DNA of 64,000 bases from Cellulomonas sp. JZ18 (lineage in GTDB: Bacteria > Actinomycetota > Actinomycetes > Actinomycetales > Cellulomonadaceae): assembly GCF_009720485.1 (NCBI RefSeq), contig NZ_CP045245.1, forward strand, positions 434,001 through 498,000, read 5' to 3'. Below are positions 25,762 through 34,496 of the stretch, one piece after another (position 1 is the first letter of the stretch; the number at the start of each line of letters is the position of its first letter). The translations under genes were made by a program, and so were the position numbers. The notes below the pieces were generated by a model. The model did no database searches. It saw nothing but the letters and a program-made list of their open reading frames with translations, and was not told the DNA's origin.

Positions 25762-26430
25762 ATGGCGACGACGGACGGACCTGCACCCGGTGGGGCACGG
25801 CGCGGCGCGCGGGTCGTCCTGCTCGACGTCGACGGTGTGCTGCGGCACTGGCACGACGCACCGGTGGCGGCCGTCGAACGGCGTGCGGGGCTCGCACCCG
25901 GCACGCTCGTGGCGACCGCGCACGCGCTGCCGGAGTACGAGCTGGGCGTGCGGGGACGCGTGACGTTCGACGACTGGTGCCGCGCCACCGCACGGGCCCT
26001 GGCGCCCCGGATCGGGGCCGACGCCGCCGACGCCGTCGTCGCCGACTGGCGCCGCTACCGGGGCGACGTGGACGGGCGCATGGTCGACCTGGTGCGGGAG
26101 GTCGCCGCGCGCGTCCCGGTCGCGCTGCTGTCCAACGCGCACGACTGCCTGCGCGCGGACCTCGCCGGGCACGGGGTGGACCACCTGTTCGCGCACGTCG
26201 TGTGCTCCGCCGAGGTGGGCGTGGCGAAGCCGGACCCGGCGATCTACGCGGTCGCGGCCGAGGCGGTCGGCGAGCGGCCCGAGGACTGCGCCTTCGTGGA
26301 CGACCGGCCGGAGAACGTCGACGCGGCCCGCGCGGTCGGCATGCGGGCGCACCTGTTCCGCGACGTCGGCACGTGCGCGGCGTTCCTGCGTGCGGCGGTC
26401 GCGTCCGGCGGGGACGCCCGGGGCGGCTGA
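25762..26430 (+). CDS. HAD-superfamily hydrolase
   Basis: 222 residues. HAD motif I LLDVDGVLRHW (nucleophile and acid Asp), motif II LLSNAHDCLRADL, motif III Lys in VGVAKPDPAIY, motif IV FVDDRPENVDAA. This order matches the class of small phosphatases related to epoxide-hydrolase N-terminal/dehalogenase proteins. Preceded by GGAGG and, 36 bases upstream, TACCCT. Substrate unknown. Confidence 0.88.
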   Translation: MATTDGPAPGGARRGARVVLLDVDGVLRHWHDAPVAAVERRAGLAPGTLVATAHALPEYELGVRGRVTFDDWCRATARALAPRIGADAADAVVADWRRYRGDVDGRMVDLVREVAARVPVALLSNAHDCLRADLAGHGVDHLFAHVVCSAEVGVAKPDPAIYAVAAEAVGERPEDCAFVDDRPENVDAARAVGMRAHLFRDVGTCAAFLRAAVASGGDARGG

Positions 26431-26451
26431 GGTGCTCGGCGTGCGCCGGGC

Positions 26452-27339
26452 TCAGGGGGCGTCGAGGCCGGGGACGTCCAGGCGCAGCACCGACGCGACC
26501 GTGCGGACCACGCCGTTCTCCGCGTTGGACGGCGCCGTGAACCGCGCGCCGGCGCGCACCTCGGGGTGGCCGTTCGCCATCGCGAACGACCAGTCCGCCG
26601 CGGCGAGCATGCCGACGTCGTTGAAGAAGTCGCCGAACGCCATCGTGTGCTCGGGCCCGACGCCGAGCGCCGCCTGGACGGCCCGCAGGGCGGTGCCCTT
26701 GTCCGCCGTCGGGCTCATGACGTCCGCCCAGTGCTCGCCGGAGACGAGCACGCGCGCGACGTCGGCGAACGACGCGAGCGCCGGGCCGATGCCCGTCTCG
26801 GCGGCGCCGAAGTCGTACACCGCGACCTTGAGGACCGTGTCGTCGACCGCCGTCAGGTCCTCGACCGTCTCCAGCAGCGCGTAGTACGGCGCGCACTGCG
26901 CGAGGAACGGCTCGTCCGTCCGCTCGACGTACGCGCTGCGCTCGCCGCACAGGACGACGCCGATGTCGAGCGTGGCGGCGGCGGCCCGCACGCGCTGCAC
27001 GACGTCCCGCGCCACCGCGAGGTCGAGGCCGTCGACGGCGAGGGTGCGGCCCTCGCGCACGACGAGCGCCCCGTTCTCCGCCAGGTACACGAGGTCGTCG
27101 CGCCCCAGGTCGCGGCGCAGGGTCGCGTACTGGCGGCCGCTCGCCGGGCACACCGTCACGCCGCGGGCGAGCAGCAGGTCGAGCAGCGGCCAGAACGTGG
27201 GGTGCACGCGCTTGGCGTCGTCCAGCAGCGAGCCGTCCATGTCGAGCGCCAGCAGGCGCACGTCGGGGACGTGGTCGAGCACGGGCGGGTCGACGACGGG
27301 GGCGGGGGTGGGACCGGTCACCCGTCGAGCATGCCTCAC
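26452..27339 (-). CDS. Cof-type HAD phosphatase
   Basis: 295 residues. Motif I LLALDMDGSLLDD, motif II CPASGRQY, and motifs III/IV TADKGTALRAVQAALGV and MAFGDFFNDVGMLAAADWSF, the C2B (Cof/YbiV) class that dephosphorylates sugar phosphates or cofactors. GTG 27339 overlaps the stop of the upstream TPR gene; GTG 27321 is an alternative. It is the last gene of the MoxR operon by position, though its function looks unrelated. Confidence 0.88.
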   Translation of the reverse strand: MRHARRVTGPTPAPVVDPPVLDHVPDVRLLALDMDGSLLDDAKRVHPTFWPLLDLLLARGVTVCPASGRQYATLRRDLGRDDLVYLAENGALVVREGRTLAVDGLDLAVARDVVQRVRAAAATLDIGVVLCGERSAYVERTDEPFLAQCAPYYALLETVEDLTAVDDTVLKVAVYDFGAAETGIGPALASFADVARVLVSGEHWADVMSPTADKGTALRAVQAALGVGPEHTMAFGDFFNDVGMLAAADWSFAMANGHPEVRAGARFTAPSNAENGVVRTVASVLRLDVPGLDAP

Positions 27340-28391
27340 CAGCGGCGGCCGCCCGGCGCCGTGCCGCCCTGCCCGGGTTCGGTGCCGCCGCCCGTCGAGC
27401 CGTCACCGGGCGCGTCGCCGGGGCCCGGGTCCGCCCCGGCGCCGCCGCCGTTCGCCTGCTCGTTGCGCTCGGCGAGCTCCGCCTGCCGCTGGGCCTCCGC
27501 GTCCTGCGGGGCGGGGGCGGGGTCGGTGCCGGAGCCCGGCGCGGGGGACGGCGTCGACGTGCCCTGCTCGGCGGCGGTGGCCGCCTCGCCGACGTCCTGC
27601 GCCAGCTCGCCGAGCTCGCGCACCTGCTGCTGCGCCTGCTCCCGGGCCTCGTCGCGGGCGTCCTGGGCGTCCTCACCGCCGCCACCGCCACCACCACCGC
27701 CGGCCGACGGCGGGGGCGTGCACGCCGGGTCCGCGAGCGCCTCGATGCGCAGGGCGGCCTGGTCCGCGGCGCTGTCGAGGAGGTACTGCGCCCAGCGCAG
27801 CTCCTCGACGTACGGGTCGGCGTCGTCGTACGGCGGCTCCACGAGCTCCTCGTCGTACGGTTCCCCGGCGTCGCGCGCGACCTGCGCCGCCAGGATCTCC
27901 TCGGCCTTCTCGAGCGAGTCCTGCGCGCTGCGGACCAGGTGCGCCTGCTCGCCCTCCAGGGCGAGCGCGCGGTTCGTCTGCACCGCGCACCGGTGCGCGT
28001 CCGGCACGCCGACGAGCGCCTGGTCGAGCGCGTCGAGCGCCCGGGCGGTGCGGTCCTGGCGCAGGTACGCGGTGCCCGCGTTGAAGTCGGCCTTCCACTG
28101 CTCGACGGGGACGACCGAGCGCTGCCGGTCGAACACGTCGATCGCGTCCTGGTCCCGGCGCGCGTCCCAGGCGGCGCGGCCCTGCGCGTAGACGACGTTC
28201 ACGACGAGCAGGTGCGTGGCGAACCCGAGCACGACCGCCGCGGGCAGCCAGGACCACCGCAGCAGGCGGCGCCGGCGGCGAACGTGCGGCGGCTCGGCGG
28301 CGCGGGCCGCGCGGCGGGCGGCGGCCTCCGCCGCCCGGCGCTGGCTGCGCGTGCGCGCGACGGGGGTGCGGACGCGGTGGTGCTGGCTCAC
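27336..28391 (-). CDS. TPR-containing membrane protein of the MoxR/VWA operon (BatC-like)
   Basis: 351 residues. A basic Arg/Ala-rich N-terminus, a transmembrane helix (SWLPAAVVLGFATHLLVVNV), then a helical repeat region (YAQGRAAWDARRDQDAIDVF, DFNAGTAYLRQDRTARALDALDQAL) with the spacing of tetratricopeptide repeats, and a long Gly- and Gln/Glu/Pro-rich tail. This is the BatC position in MoxR operons. It starts at GTG 28391, overlapping the upstream VWA stop. Confidence 0.75.
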   Translation of the reverse strand: MSQHHRVRTPVARTRSQRRAAEAAARRAARAAEPPHVRRRRRLLRWSWLPAAVVLGFATHLLVVNVVYAQGRAAWDARRDQDAIDVFDRQRSVVPVEQWKADFNAGTAYLRQDRTARALDALDQALVGVPDAHRCAVQTNRALALEGEQAHLVRSAQDSLEKAEEILAAQVARDAGEPYDEELVEPPYDDADPYVEELRWAQYLLDSAADQAALRIEALADPACTPPPSAGGGGGGGGGEDAQDARDEAREQAQQQVRELGELAQDVGEAATAAEQGTSTPSPAPGSGTDPAPAPQDAEAQRQAELAERNEQANGGGAGADPGPGDAPGDGSTGGGTEPGQGGTAPGGRRW

Positions 28392-29455
28392 GCGGACCTC
28401 CGGCGGCTCGACGCGCGCGCCCACGTCCACGCCTCCGCCGCGAGCAGCAGGGCGGCAGCCAGCGCGAACAACCACACGACGTCCCGTGTGCCCGTGACGT
28501 CCCGGCGGCCGTCGGCCGCGACCGTGGCCGCGTCGACGTCCGCGACGAGGTGGGCCGTCGGCGTCGGCCCGGTGCGGTGCACGTACGGCACCCCGAGCTG
28601 GTCGGCGACCGCCCGCAGGCCGTCCTCGTCGATGCGCGAGACCGCGTCGCCGCCGGCCGGGTCGGCGATGTAGGGAGGGTCGGGGTCGACCGTGCCGTCG
28701 TACGACCGCATCCGCGCGCCCGCGGCCGTGCCGTACCCGAGGACCGCGCCGCCGTCGACGAGCGGCGCGACGTCGGCGAACGACGCCGCCGTGCCCTCGC
28801 CGGTCTGCTCGCCGTCGGAGAGGTAGAACACGAGGCGCACCATCCCGGGGTCGCGCTCGGCGGCGTCCTCCAGCGAGCGACGCAGCACGTCCAGCGGGCG
28901 GTCGCGCAGCGTGCCCGCGGACGACGCGGTGACCTCCTGGGTCACGGTCTGCGCCCAGGCACGCACCGCGTTCACGTCGGCCGTCAGGGGCAGCTGCGTG
29001 CCGGCCTGGTCGGCGAAGCCGATGACGGCGAACGACCCGCCGGACAGGTCGGTGGCGAGCGAGACGACGTCGTGCCGGACCCCGTCGAGGCGGCGGACCG
29101 TCGGCTCGGGCGGCAGGCCCGGCTGGCGCGGCGCCGGGTCGCCCGGGCCCCAGTCCTCGGCGGCCATCGACCCGGTGCGGTCCACGACGAACCACGCCTG
29201 CACGCCGGTGCGCGCCCCGCCGGGCTGGGTCGTCGTCACGGCCGGGGTCAGCGCCACGACCGCGAGCAGGACGACGAGCAGCGCGCGCCGCGCCCACGTC
29301 CACGGCCCGGCCCGCAGGGCGCCGTCCCGCACGACGCGCACCCGTCCGCCGTCCCGTGCGACCCGCAGACCCAGCGCCTGCACCAGGCACAGCAGCAGCA
29401 CGGGCGCCGCGGTCGCCACGACCACGCCCACCGGCACCACCGTCCGCCACGTCAT
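28388..29455 (-). CDS. VWA-domain membrane protein (BatB-like)
   Basis: 355 residues. Two N-terminal helices, then a von Willebrand A domain with the metal site DRTGSM (DxTxS form), FAVIGFADQAGTQ and LSDGEQTGEGT, and a C-terminal helix (VVWLFALAAALLLAAEAWTW). In MoxR operons this domain is thought to be held by the AAA+ chaperone for metal insertion or complex assembly. It overlaps both neighbours (ATGA and GTGA). Confidence 0.85.
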   Translation of the reverse strand: MTWRTVVPVGVVVATAAPVLLLCLVQALGLRVARDGGRVRVVRDGALRAGPWTWARRALLVVLLAVVALTPAVTTTQPGGARTGVQAWFVVDRTGSMAAEDWGPGDPAPRQPGLPPEPTVRRLDGVRHDVVSLATDLSGGSFAVIGFADQAGTQLPLTADVNAVRAWAQTVTQEVTASSAGTLRDRPLDVLRRSLEDAAERDPGMVRLVFYLSDGEQTGEGTAASFADVAPLVDGGAVLGYGTAAGARMRSYDGTVDPDPPYIADPAGGDAVSRIDEDGLRAVADQLGVPYVHRTGPTPTAHLVADVDAATVAADGRRDVTGTRDVVWLFALAAALLLAAEAWTWARASSRRRSA

Positions 29456-30492
29456 GCGCGCACCCGCCAGGCCAGGACGAGCGCCGCCAGGCCGGCGACG
29501 TACAGCAGGACGACCCACGGGTCGGAGTCGTCGACGACGAGCCGCTCGGGGTCCGCGTCCATCGCGACGAGCTCGGCGGCCTGCACCTGCGCGAGGATCG
29601 CCGGCACCGCGGACGGGTCGGACGCCTGCGCGAACACGCCGCCGGTGCCCTCGACGGCCAGGCGCATGCGCGCACGCGGGCCGGAGGGACCCGTCGCGTC
29701 GTCGCGGTCGGGGTAGAGGCCGTGCACGACGCCGCCGCGCTCCGCGGTCAGCGCAGCCGCCCCCTCGAGCGTGTAGACCGGGCTGCCCCACGGCTCGTTG
29801 TCGGTCGCGAGCACGACGGACCGCGACCGCTCGGTGTCGAACTGGTCGAAGAGCAGCGCGCACGTGGCCAGCCCGTCGCCGATGAGCGACGCCTGCCCCT
29901 CCAGGCCCTCGGTGCCCCGGAAGAAGGCCTCGACGTCGTCCGCGTCGCCCTCGCGCTCGAGCACGCGCCGCGCCTCGCGCAGCTGCTCGCGGACCAGGTC
30001 GTAGTCGTCCGTGAGGGGGAAGACCGTGCGCGACGTCGAGTCGAACAGCGACAGCGCGACGCGCTCGCCCTCGAACTCGTCGACGAGCCGCTCGAAGGTC
30101 GCCACCACCGCGGCGTCGTACTCGACCATCGAGCCGGAGACGTCCAGGCAGAGCACGATGTCGCGGTTCGCGAGCTCACGCGTGCGCTCCTCGACGACGA
30201 CGGGCCGCGCGACGAGCACCGCCGCCGCGAACGTCGCCGCCCCCACGGCGAGCACGAGGGCGACGCGCAGCGCGTGGTACCGCAGGCGCCACCAGCGCAG
30301 CGCGGGCACGTGCCGCAGCTCCGCGGTGTTCGCGACCCACACCGTCGCCCGGCCGCGGCTGCGCCACAGCAGACCCGCGACGAGCGCGGCGGCCGCGAGC
30401 CCGACCAGCGCGGGGACGGTCCACGCCGTCGTCAGCGTCGTCGCCGCGTCCGTCACCACGCCCGGCAGCGCGCCTGTCACCACGCCCGTCAC
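29452..30492 (-). CDS. VWA-domain membrane protein (BatA-like)
   Basis: 346 residues with GTG 30492 overlapping the preceding stop. An N-terminal helix, a second helix (LVLAVGAATFAAAVLVARPV), then a VWA domain with the perfect MIDAS DVSGSM, VALSLFDSTSRTVFPLTDDY and LATDNEPWG, and a C-terminal helix (VVLLYVAGLAALVLAWRV). Confidence 0.87.
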   Translation of the reverse strand: MTGVVTGALPGVVTDAATTLTTAWTVPALVGLAAAALVAGLLWRSRGRATVWVANTAELRHVPALRWWRLRYHALRVALVLAVGAATFAAAVLVARPVVVEERTRELANRDIVLCLDVSGSMVEYDAAVVATFERLVDEFEGERVALSLFDSTSRTVFPLTDDYDLVREQLREARRVLEREGDADDVEAFFRGTEGLEGQASLIGDGLATCALLFDQFDTERSRSVVLATDNEPWGSPVYTLEGAAALTAERGGVVHGLYPDRDDATGPSGPRARMRLAVEGTGGVFAQASDPSAVPAILAQVQAAELVAMDADPERLVVDDSDPWVVLLYVAGLAALVLAWRVRA

Positions 30493-30986
30493 CACGTCCG
30501 CACCAGCTTCCGCGCCTCGCGCAGCGACGTGCGCACCTGGGCGCGGGTGCGCGCGGCGAACGCCGGCCGCGACGACTGCTCCAGCGCCCCCGCGAGGCGG
30601 CGCAGCCGGCGGTCCCCGCGCGCGTCGGACGCCGTCACGGTCGCGGTCGGCACGCCCGTGCGCGCCGCCGCGAACTCGCGCACCACGTACCGCAGCTCCA
30701 GGTGCGCGCCGCGCGTGTCCAGGTCCCCGGCCGCGTACCGGTCCTCGACGGCCTGCAGGCGCGCCAGCGCGGCGTCGCGCGCCGCCGCGTACGGGTCGGG
30801 GCGGGCCGTCACCGTCGCCGCGGCCGCGTCGGCCGCGGCCGCCGGCGGTGGCGACCCGGCGGCCGGTCCGCGCGTCGAGCGCAGCACCCACCAGAACCAG
30901 GCGACGACGCCCGCGACGAGCAGCGCGCCGACCAGCGGCCACCACCAGCCGTACGCCATCGGCTCGACGAGCTCACCCGCGGGCAC
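30489..30986 (-). CDS. Membrane protein of the MoxR operon (DUF4381-like position)
   Basis: 165 residues. One N-terminal helix (YGWWWPLVGALLVAGVVAWF) and a cytoplasmic helical domain with AALARLQAVEDRYAAGDLDT, LELRYVVREFAAARTG and a basic end. In proteobacterial MoxR operons a DUF4381 protein occupies this slot between DUF58 and the VWA genes; the sequence here fits that architecture weakly. GTG 30986 overlaps the DUF58 gene by 14 bp; ATG 30959 is an alternative. Confidence 0.7.
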   Translation of the reverse strand: MPAGELVEPMAYGWWWPLVGALLVAGVVAWFWWVLRSTRGPAAGSPPPAAAADAAAATVTARPDPYAAARDAALARLQAVEDRYAAGDLDTRGAHLELRYVVREFAAARTGVPTATVTASDARGDRRLRRLAGALEQSSRPAFAARTRAQVRTSLREARKLVRTW

Positions 30987-31938
30987 GGCGGGCCCTCCCC
31001 AGCAGCGCGGACATCTCGTCCAGCACGTCGTGCGTCGACTCCACCGTGACGGCCTCGACGCCCACCCGACGCAGCCGGGCGCGGACGGCCGCGTGCCGCT
31101 CCACCCGGGCCTGCGCCACCGCCTCCTGCACGCGGCGGCGGCCGCGCAGGTACGCGGGCAGGGTCCAGCCGCTCACCACGTCGCGGACCGCGCGCACCGC
31201 ACGGGGCGCGTGCACGGGCCGGCCGCGCTCGCGGGCGTCCGACGCCCCCGCCACCGTCCCGGGCGCCGCCCCGAGGCCCGGGCCGAACAGGTCGGCGTCC
31301 GCGACCTGCACGACCAGCACCTCGTGGCGCGTCCGCACCCGGGCGAGCGCGCGCGCGTCGGCCTCCGTCGGGCGGGCCTCGTCGGTGACGACGACGACGA
31401 GCGAGCGCCGCGCCGTGCGCCGCAGCACCCGGTCGAGCAGGCGCGCCAGGTCGCCCTCGGGGGCCGCCGGGTCGAACGTGCGCTCGACGCGGCGCAGCAG
31501 CACCTCCAGGTGCGTGGAGCCCGCGCGCGGCGGCAGCTCCAGGACCCGGCCCGCGTCCCCGGCGACCAGCCCCACGCGGTCCCCGCGGCGGTGCGACAGG
31601 TGCGCGACGACGTCCGCGACGAGCTGCGCGACGACGTCCTTGCGCTCCCCGCCCGCCGCGGTGGCGGTCATGTGCCGCCCGGTGTCGACCACGAGCACGA
31701 CCGACAGGTTCGACGTCGCCACGTACCGCTTGACCACCGGCTGCGCGGACCGCGCCGACGCCCGCCAGTCGATGTCGCCGACGTCGTCCCCGGGCGTGTA
31801 CGCGTGCAGGTCGTCGACCTCGTCGCCGTGGCCCTTCCACACCGCGCGGTGGCGTCCCTCGAGGAGCCCGGTGGCGCGGCGCACCGTGGGCAGGTCGAGG
31901 CGCGCGCGCACGAGCGCGAGGCGGGAGCGGTGCGGCAT
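30973..31938 (-). CDS. DUF58 protein
   Basis: 321 residues. It has the DUF58 core 'GRHRAVWKGHGDEVDDLHAY', then PGDDVGDIDWRASARSAQ, the conserved D-x-R-x-Y-x-x-G-D-D-x-R-x-I-D-W-like motif, and a VWA-like fold with a degenerate MIDAS (VDTGRHM). DUF58 proteins are the usual partners of MoxR AAA+ ATPases. ATG 31938, 19 bp after the MoxR gene. Confidence 0.9.
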   Translation of the reverse strand: MPHRSRLALVRARLDLPTVRRATGLLEGRHRAVWKGHGDEVDDLHAYTPGDDVGDIDWRASARSAQPVVKRYVATSNLSVVLVVDTGRHMTATAAGGERKDVVAQLVADVVAHLSHRRGDRVGLVAGDAGRVLELPPRAGSTHLEVLLRRVERTFDPAAPEGDLARLLDRVLRRTARRSLVVVVTDEARPTEADARALARVRTRHEVLVVQVADADLFGPGLGAAPGTVAGASDARERGRPVHAPRAVRAVRDVVSGWTLPAYLRGRRRVQEAVAQARVERHAAVRARLRRVGVEAVTVESTHDVLDEMSALLGRARRARG

Positions 31939-31957
31939 GGGTCGCGGGGTGCTCGGG

Positions 31958-32953
31958 TCAGGGCACGGGGACCGCGGCGAACACGGCGTCGACGATCGAC
32001 TCCGGGCTCACGTCGTCGGCCAGCGCGTCGAACGTGCGGACCACGCGGTGGCGCAGCACGGCGTGCCGCAGCGCCCGGACGTCGTCCGGGGTGACGTGGG
32101 AGCGGCCGTCCCGCAGCGCCACGGCCTGCGCCACGCGCATGAGCGAGATCGAGCCGCGCGGGCTCGCGCCCATCCGCACCAGGCGGTCGTGCCCCGGCAC
32201 CTGCACCGGGCCGCGGCCGCGGGTGGTGGCGACCAGGTCGACGACGTACCGGCGGATCGAGGCGTCGACGTACACCTGGTCGACCGCCTCCTGCAGCCAG
32301 CGCACCTCGTCGAGGGTCAGCCGCGGCGCGTCGAGCGGGCGTGCCATGCGCCCGTCGGAGATGCGCTCGAGGATCTCGACCTCCTCCGCCGGGTCGGGGT
32401 AGTCGAGCACCTCCTTGAGCAGGAACCGGTCCATCTGCGCCTCGGGGAGGACGTGCGTGCCCTCCTCCTCGATGGGGTTCTGCGTCGCGAGCACCATGAA
32501 CGGCTGCGGCAGACGGTGCACCTCGCCCGCGATGGTCGTCTGCTTCTCCTGCATCGCCTCGAGCATCGCCGACTGCGTCTTCGCGCTGGACCGGTTGATC
32601 TCGTCGAGCAGGACGACGTTCGCGTGCACCGGCCCGAGCTGGGTCGTGAACTGCCCGGTCCCGTAGTGGAAGACCTGCGTGCCCACGATGTCCGACGGCA
32701 TGAGGTCGGGCGTGCACTGGATGCGGTGGAACGACCCCGACACGGCGTGCGCGAGCGTCTGCGCCGCCGTCGTCTTCGCCAGGCCCGGCACGGACTCGAG
32801 CAGGATGTGCCCGCCGCACATGAGCGCGACGACGAGCGACGTCCGCAGCCCCTCCTGCCCGACGACGCGCTGGTCGAAGACGCGTTCGATGCGCTCGGTC
32901 AGCGCGACGGCGCGCTGCAGGTCACGGGAGCCGAGGGTGTCGCGGGGGGGCAC
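31958..32953 (-). CDS. MoxR-family AAA+ ATPase
   Basis: 331 residues. Walker A-like SVPGLAKTT, Walker B LLDEINRSSAKTQS, and the sensor motif ATQNPIEEEGTHVLPEAQMD, all standard for MoxR. The C-terminal lid holds ISLMRVAQAVALRDGRSHVT. It acts as a chaperone for the downstream VWA proteins. GTG 32953 begins 11 bp after the hydrolase stop, so all seven genes from 33543 to 27336 are in one operon. Confidence 0.94.
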   Translation of the reverse strand: MPPRDTLGSRDLQRAVALTERIERVFDQRVVGQEGLRTSLVVALMCGGHILLESVPGLAKTTAAQTLAHAVSGSFHRIQCTPDLMPSDIVGTQVFHYGTGQFTTQLGPVHANVVLLDEINRSSAKTQSAMLEAMQEKQTTIAGEVHRLPQPFMVLATQNPIEEEGTHVLPEAQMDRFLLKEVLDYPDPAEEVEILERISDGRMARPLDAPRLTLDEVRWLQEAVDQVYVDASIRRYVVDLVATTRGRGPVQVPGHDRLVRMGASPRGSISLMRVAQAVALRDGRSHVTPDDVRALRHAVLRHRVVRTFDALADDVSPESIVDAVFAAVPVP

Positions 32954-32964
32954 GGGCGGCGAGG

Positions 32965-33543
32965 CTACCCGGCGGACGGCCACCAGAGGCGCAGCGCTGC
33001 CCGGACGGCCGTGTCGGCGGGGGAGTGCGTCCCCCGGACGAGTGCCAGCGTCCACGGACCGCCGAGCGCGGCCAGGTAGGTGGTCAGCTCGTCGGGGGTG
33101 CCGAAGGGGTCGCGGTCGCCGCTCACCGCGAGCACCGGCACGGTGACGTCCGGCAGGTGCGCAATGCGCAGCCGCTCCGGCTGCCCCGGCGGGTGCAGCG
33201 GGTACGACAGGAGCAGCAGCCCGGCCGCGGCCAGCCCCTCCGCGACGGCCACCGACGCCATGCGCCCGCCGAACGACCGCCCCCCGACGACGAGCCGGTC
33301 CGTGCCCACGCCGAGCTCGTCCGCGAACGCCTCCGCCTCGTCCCGCACGCGCTGCACGGCGGCCTTCCCGCGCGGCAGGTCGACCCGCCGGACGGCCACG
33401 TGCGGCGACAGCGCCCGGTCCAGCGCGACGAGGCTCGGGTTCTCCCGCGTCGCGCTCGCCCCGGGCGCGAGGAGCACGCCCGCGACGTCGGCGGGCGCGT
33501 CGCCGTGGTGGACGACGCGGACGTCGGGTGCTGCGCTCGTCAT
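32965..33543 (-). CDS. Small alpha/beta-hydrolase (Tex30/KANL3-like)
   Basis: 192 residues. The nucleophile elbow GGRSFGGRMAS (G-x-S-x-G) gives the catalytic Ser, VSGDRDPFGTP the acid, and RGTHSPADT the His. N-terminal LLAPGASATRENPSLVALDR is the family lead. Substrate unknown. It heads the MoxR operon; the join looks like transcriptional convenience rather than function. Confidence 0.8.
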   Translation of the reverse strand: MTSAAPDVRVVHHGDAPADVAGVLLAPGASATRENPSLVALDRALSPHVAVRRVDLPRGKAAVQRVRDEAEAFADELGVGTDRLVVGGRSFGGRMASVAVAEGLAAAGLLLLSYPLHPPGQPERLRIAHLPDVTVPVLAVSGDRDPFGTPDELTTYLAALGGPWTLALVRGTHSPADTAVRAALRLWWPSAG

Positions 33544-33647
33544 CCCCCGACCCTCCCACCCCGCCCTGCCCTCTCGTCCACCTGCACGTCGGGCTGCCCA
33601 CGCTCCGCTCCACCCTGACCCCGCCCGCCCCGCTCCGACCCCCGCCC

Positions 33648-33723
33648 GCCGAGTTCGGCACTCCCATGCCGACTTCGGCAGGTTCAGGTCGCGAACTGGG
33701 CAGGGAACCACCGAACTCGGCGG
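33648..33723. repeat. 76-bp palindromic repeat, family 1, copy A
   Basis: The left end GCCGAGTTCGGC and right end CCGAACTCGGCGG are inverted repeats; the core includes TTCGGCAGGTTCAGGTCGC and AACTGG. Copies B, C and D share ends, core and length. Confidence 0.8.
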
Positions 33724-33804
33724 TGGGGGCGGCGCGGGAGAGGGTCCGTCGGCGCTCGACCGCGGTCTCCCGCACCTCCGCCGCGTCTCCGGTCCACAGT
33801 CCCC

Positions 33805-33880
33805 GCCGAGTCCGGCACTCGGGTGCCGACTTCGGCAGCTTCAGGTCGCGAACTGGGCGCGGAACCACCGAACTCGGCGA
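33805..33880. repeat. 76-bp palindromic repeat, family 1, copy B
   Basis: Same orientation as copy A, 157 bp downstream. Ends GCCGAGTCCGGC and CCGAACTCGGCG; core TTCAGGTCGCGAACTGGG. Confidence 0.8.
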
Positions 33881-33925
33881 TGGGAGGGCGGACTGGTGGG
33901 AGGTCGGGGGGTGGTTACTGGTCGG

Positions 33926-33931
33926 TACCGT
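33926..33931 (+). promoter_or_regulatory. -10 element of the thioesterase gene
   Basis: TACCGT ends 6 bases before GTG 33938; leaderless. Confidence 0.5.
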
Positions 33932-33937
33932 GGGGGT

Positions 33938-34435
33938 GTGGGTGGAGACGGCGGGGCGGGTGCGGACGCGGCGGGTGCGCAGCGGGCTGTCGGCGAGGTG
34001 CGCGGACGCGTCGTCATGCAGGTGCGCTGGTCGGACGTCGACCTGTTCGGGCACGTCAACAACGCCGCCTTCCTGCGGTACCTCGACGACGCGCGGTTCA
34101 CGCTGTTCCCCCGCATGGGCGTCGACGAGGCCGGGGCGATGACCGCGTCGCTGCTGGTCGTCGTCAAGCACGAGATCGACTACGTCGCGCCGATCCGGTT
34201 CCGCCTCGCCCCCGTCGTCGTCGAGGTGTGGGTGCCGCGGCTCGGCCGCTCGTCGGTGGACTTCGCGTACGAGGTGCTCGACGGGGACGGGCCCGGCGCC
34301 GGCGTCGCCCTGCGCGCGCGCTCGCGGATGGTGCAGCTCGACCGCGCCAGCCACAGCCCGCGCCCCTTCACCGACGAGGAGCGCGCCACGTTCGCCGCCT
34401 ACCCCGGCCCCGAGCCGGTGCTGCGCGGCTGGTGA
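33938..34435 (+). CDS. Acyl-CoA thioesterase, 4-hydroxybenzoyl-CoA-type hot-dog fold
   Basis: 165 residues. The motif RWSDVDLFGHVNNAAFLRYL followed by DDARF places it in the FcbC-like class, where the Asp is catalytic. HEIDYVAPIRFR and VPRLGRSSVDFAYEV complete the fold. It hydrolyses acyl-CoA or acyl-ACP; natural substrate unknown. The leaderless GTG start at 33938 adds a 26-residue Gly/Ala-rich extension; GTG/ATG codons nearer the domain (MQVRWSDV) are alternatives. Confidence 0.85.
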   Translation: MGGDGGAGADAAGAQRAVGEVRGRVVMQVRWSDVDLFGHVNNAAFLRYLDDARFTLFPRMGVDEAGAMTASLLVVVKHEIDYVAPIRFRLAPVVVEVWVPRLGRSSVDFAYEVLDGDGPGAGVALRARSRMVQLDRASHSPRPFTDEERATFAAYPGPEPVLRGW

Positions 34436-34496
34436 CGCCCGGGCGTGACGCACGCCGCACGTCGCGCTTTGCCGTCGCCCCCCGCGGCCGAGGACC

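Larger units (their letters stand above)
33544..33937. other. Divergent intergenic region with two copies of a 76-bp palindromic repeat
   Basis: 394 bp between the hydrolase gene and the thioesterase gene with no credible ORF. It holds two related repeats (33648-33723, 33805-33880) and a -10 at 33926-33931. Confidence 0.7.
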
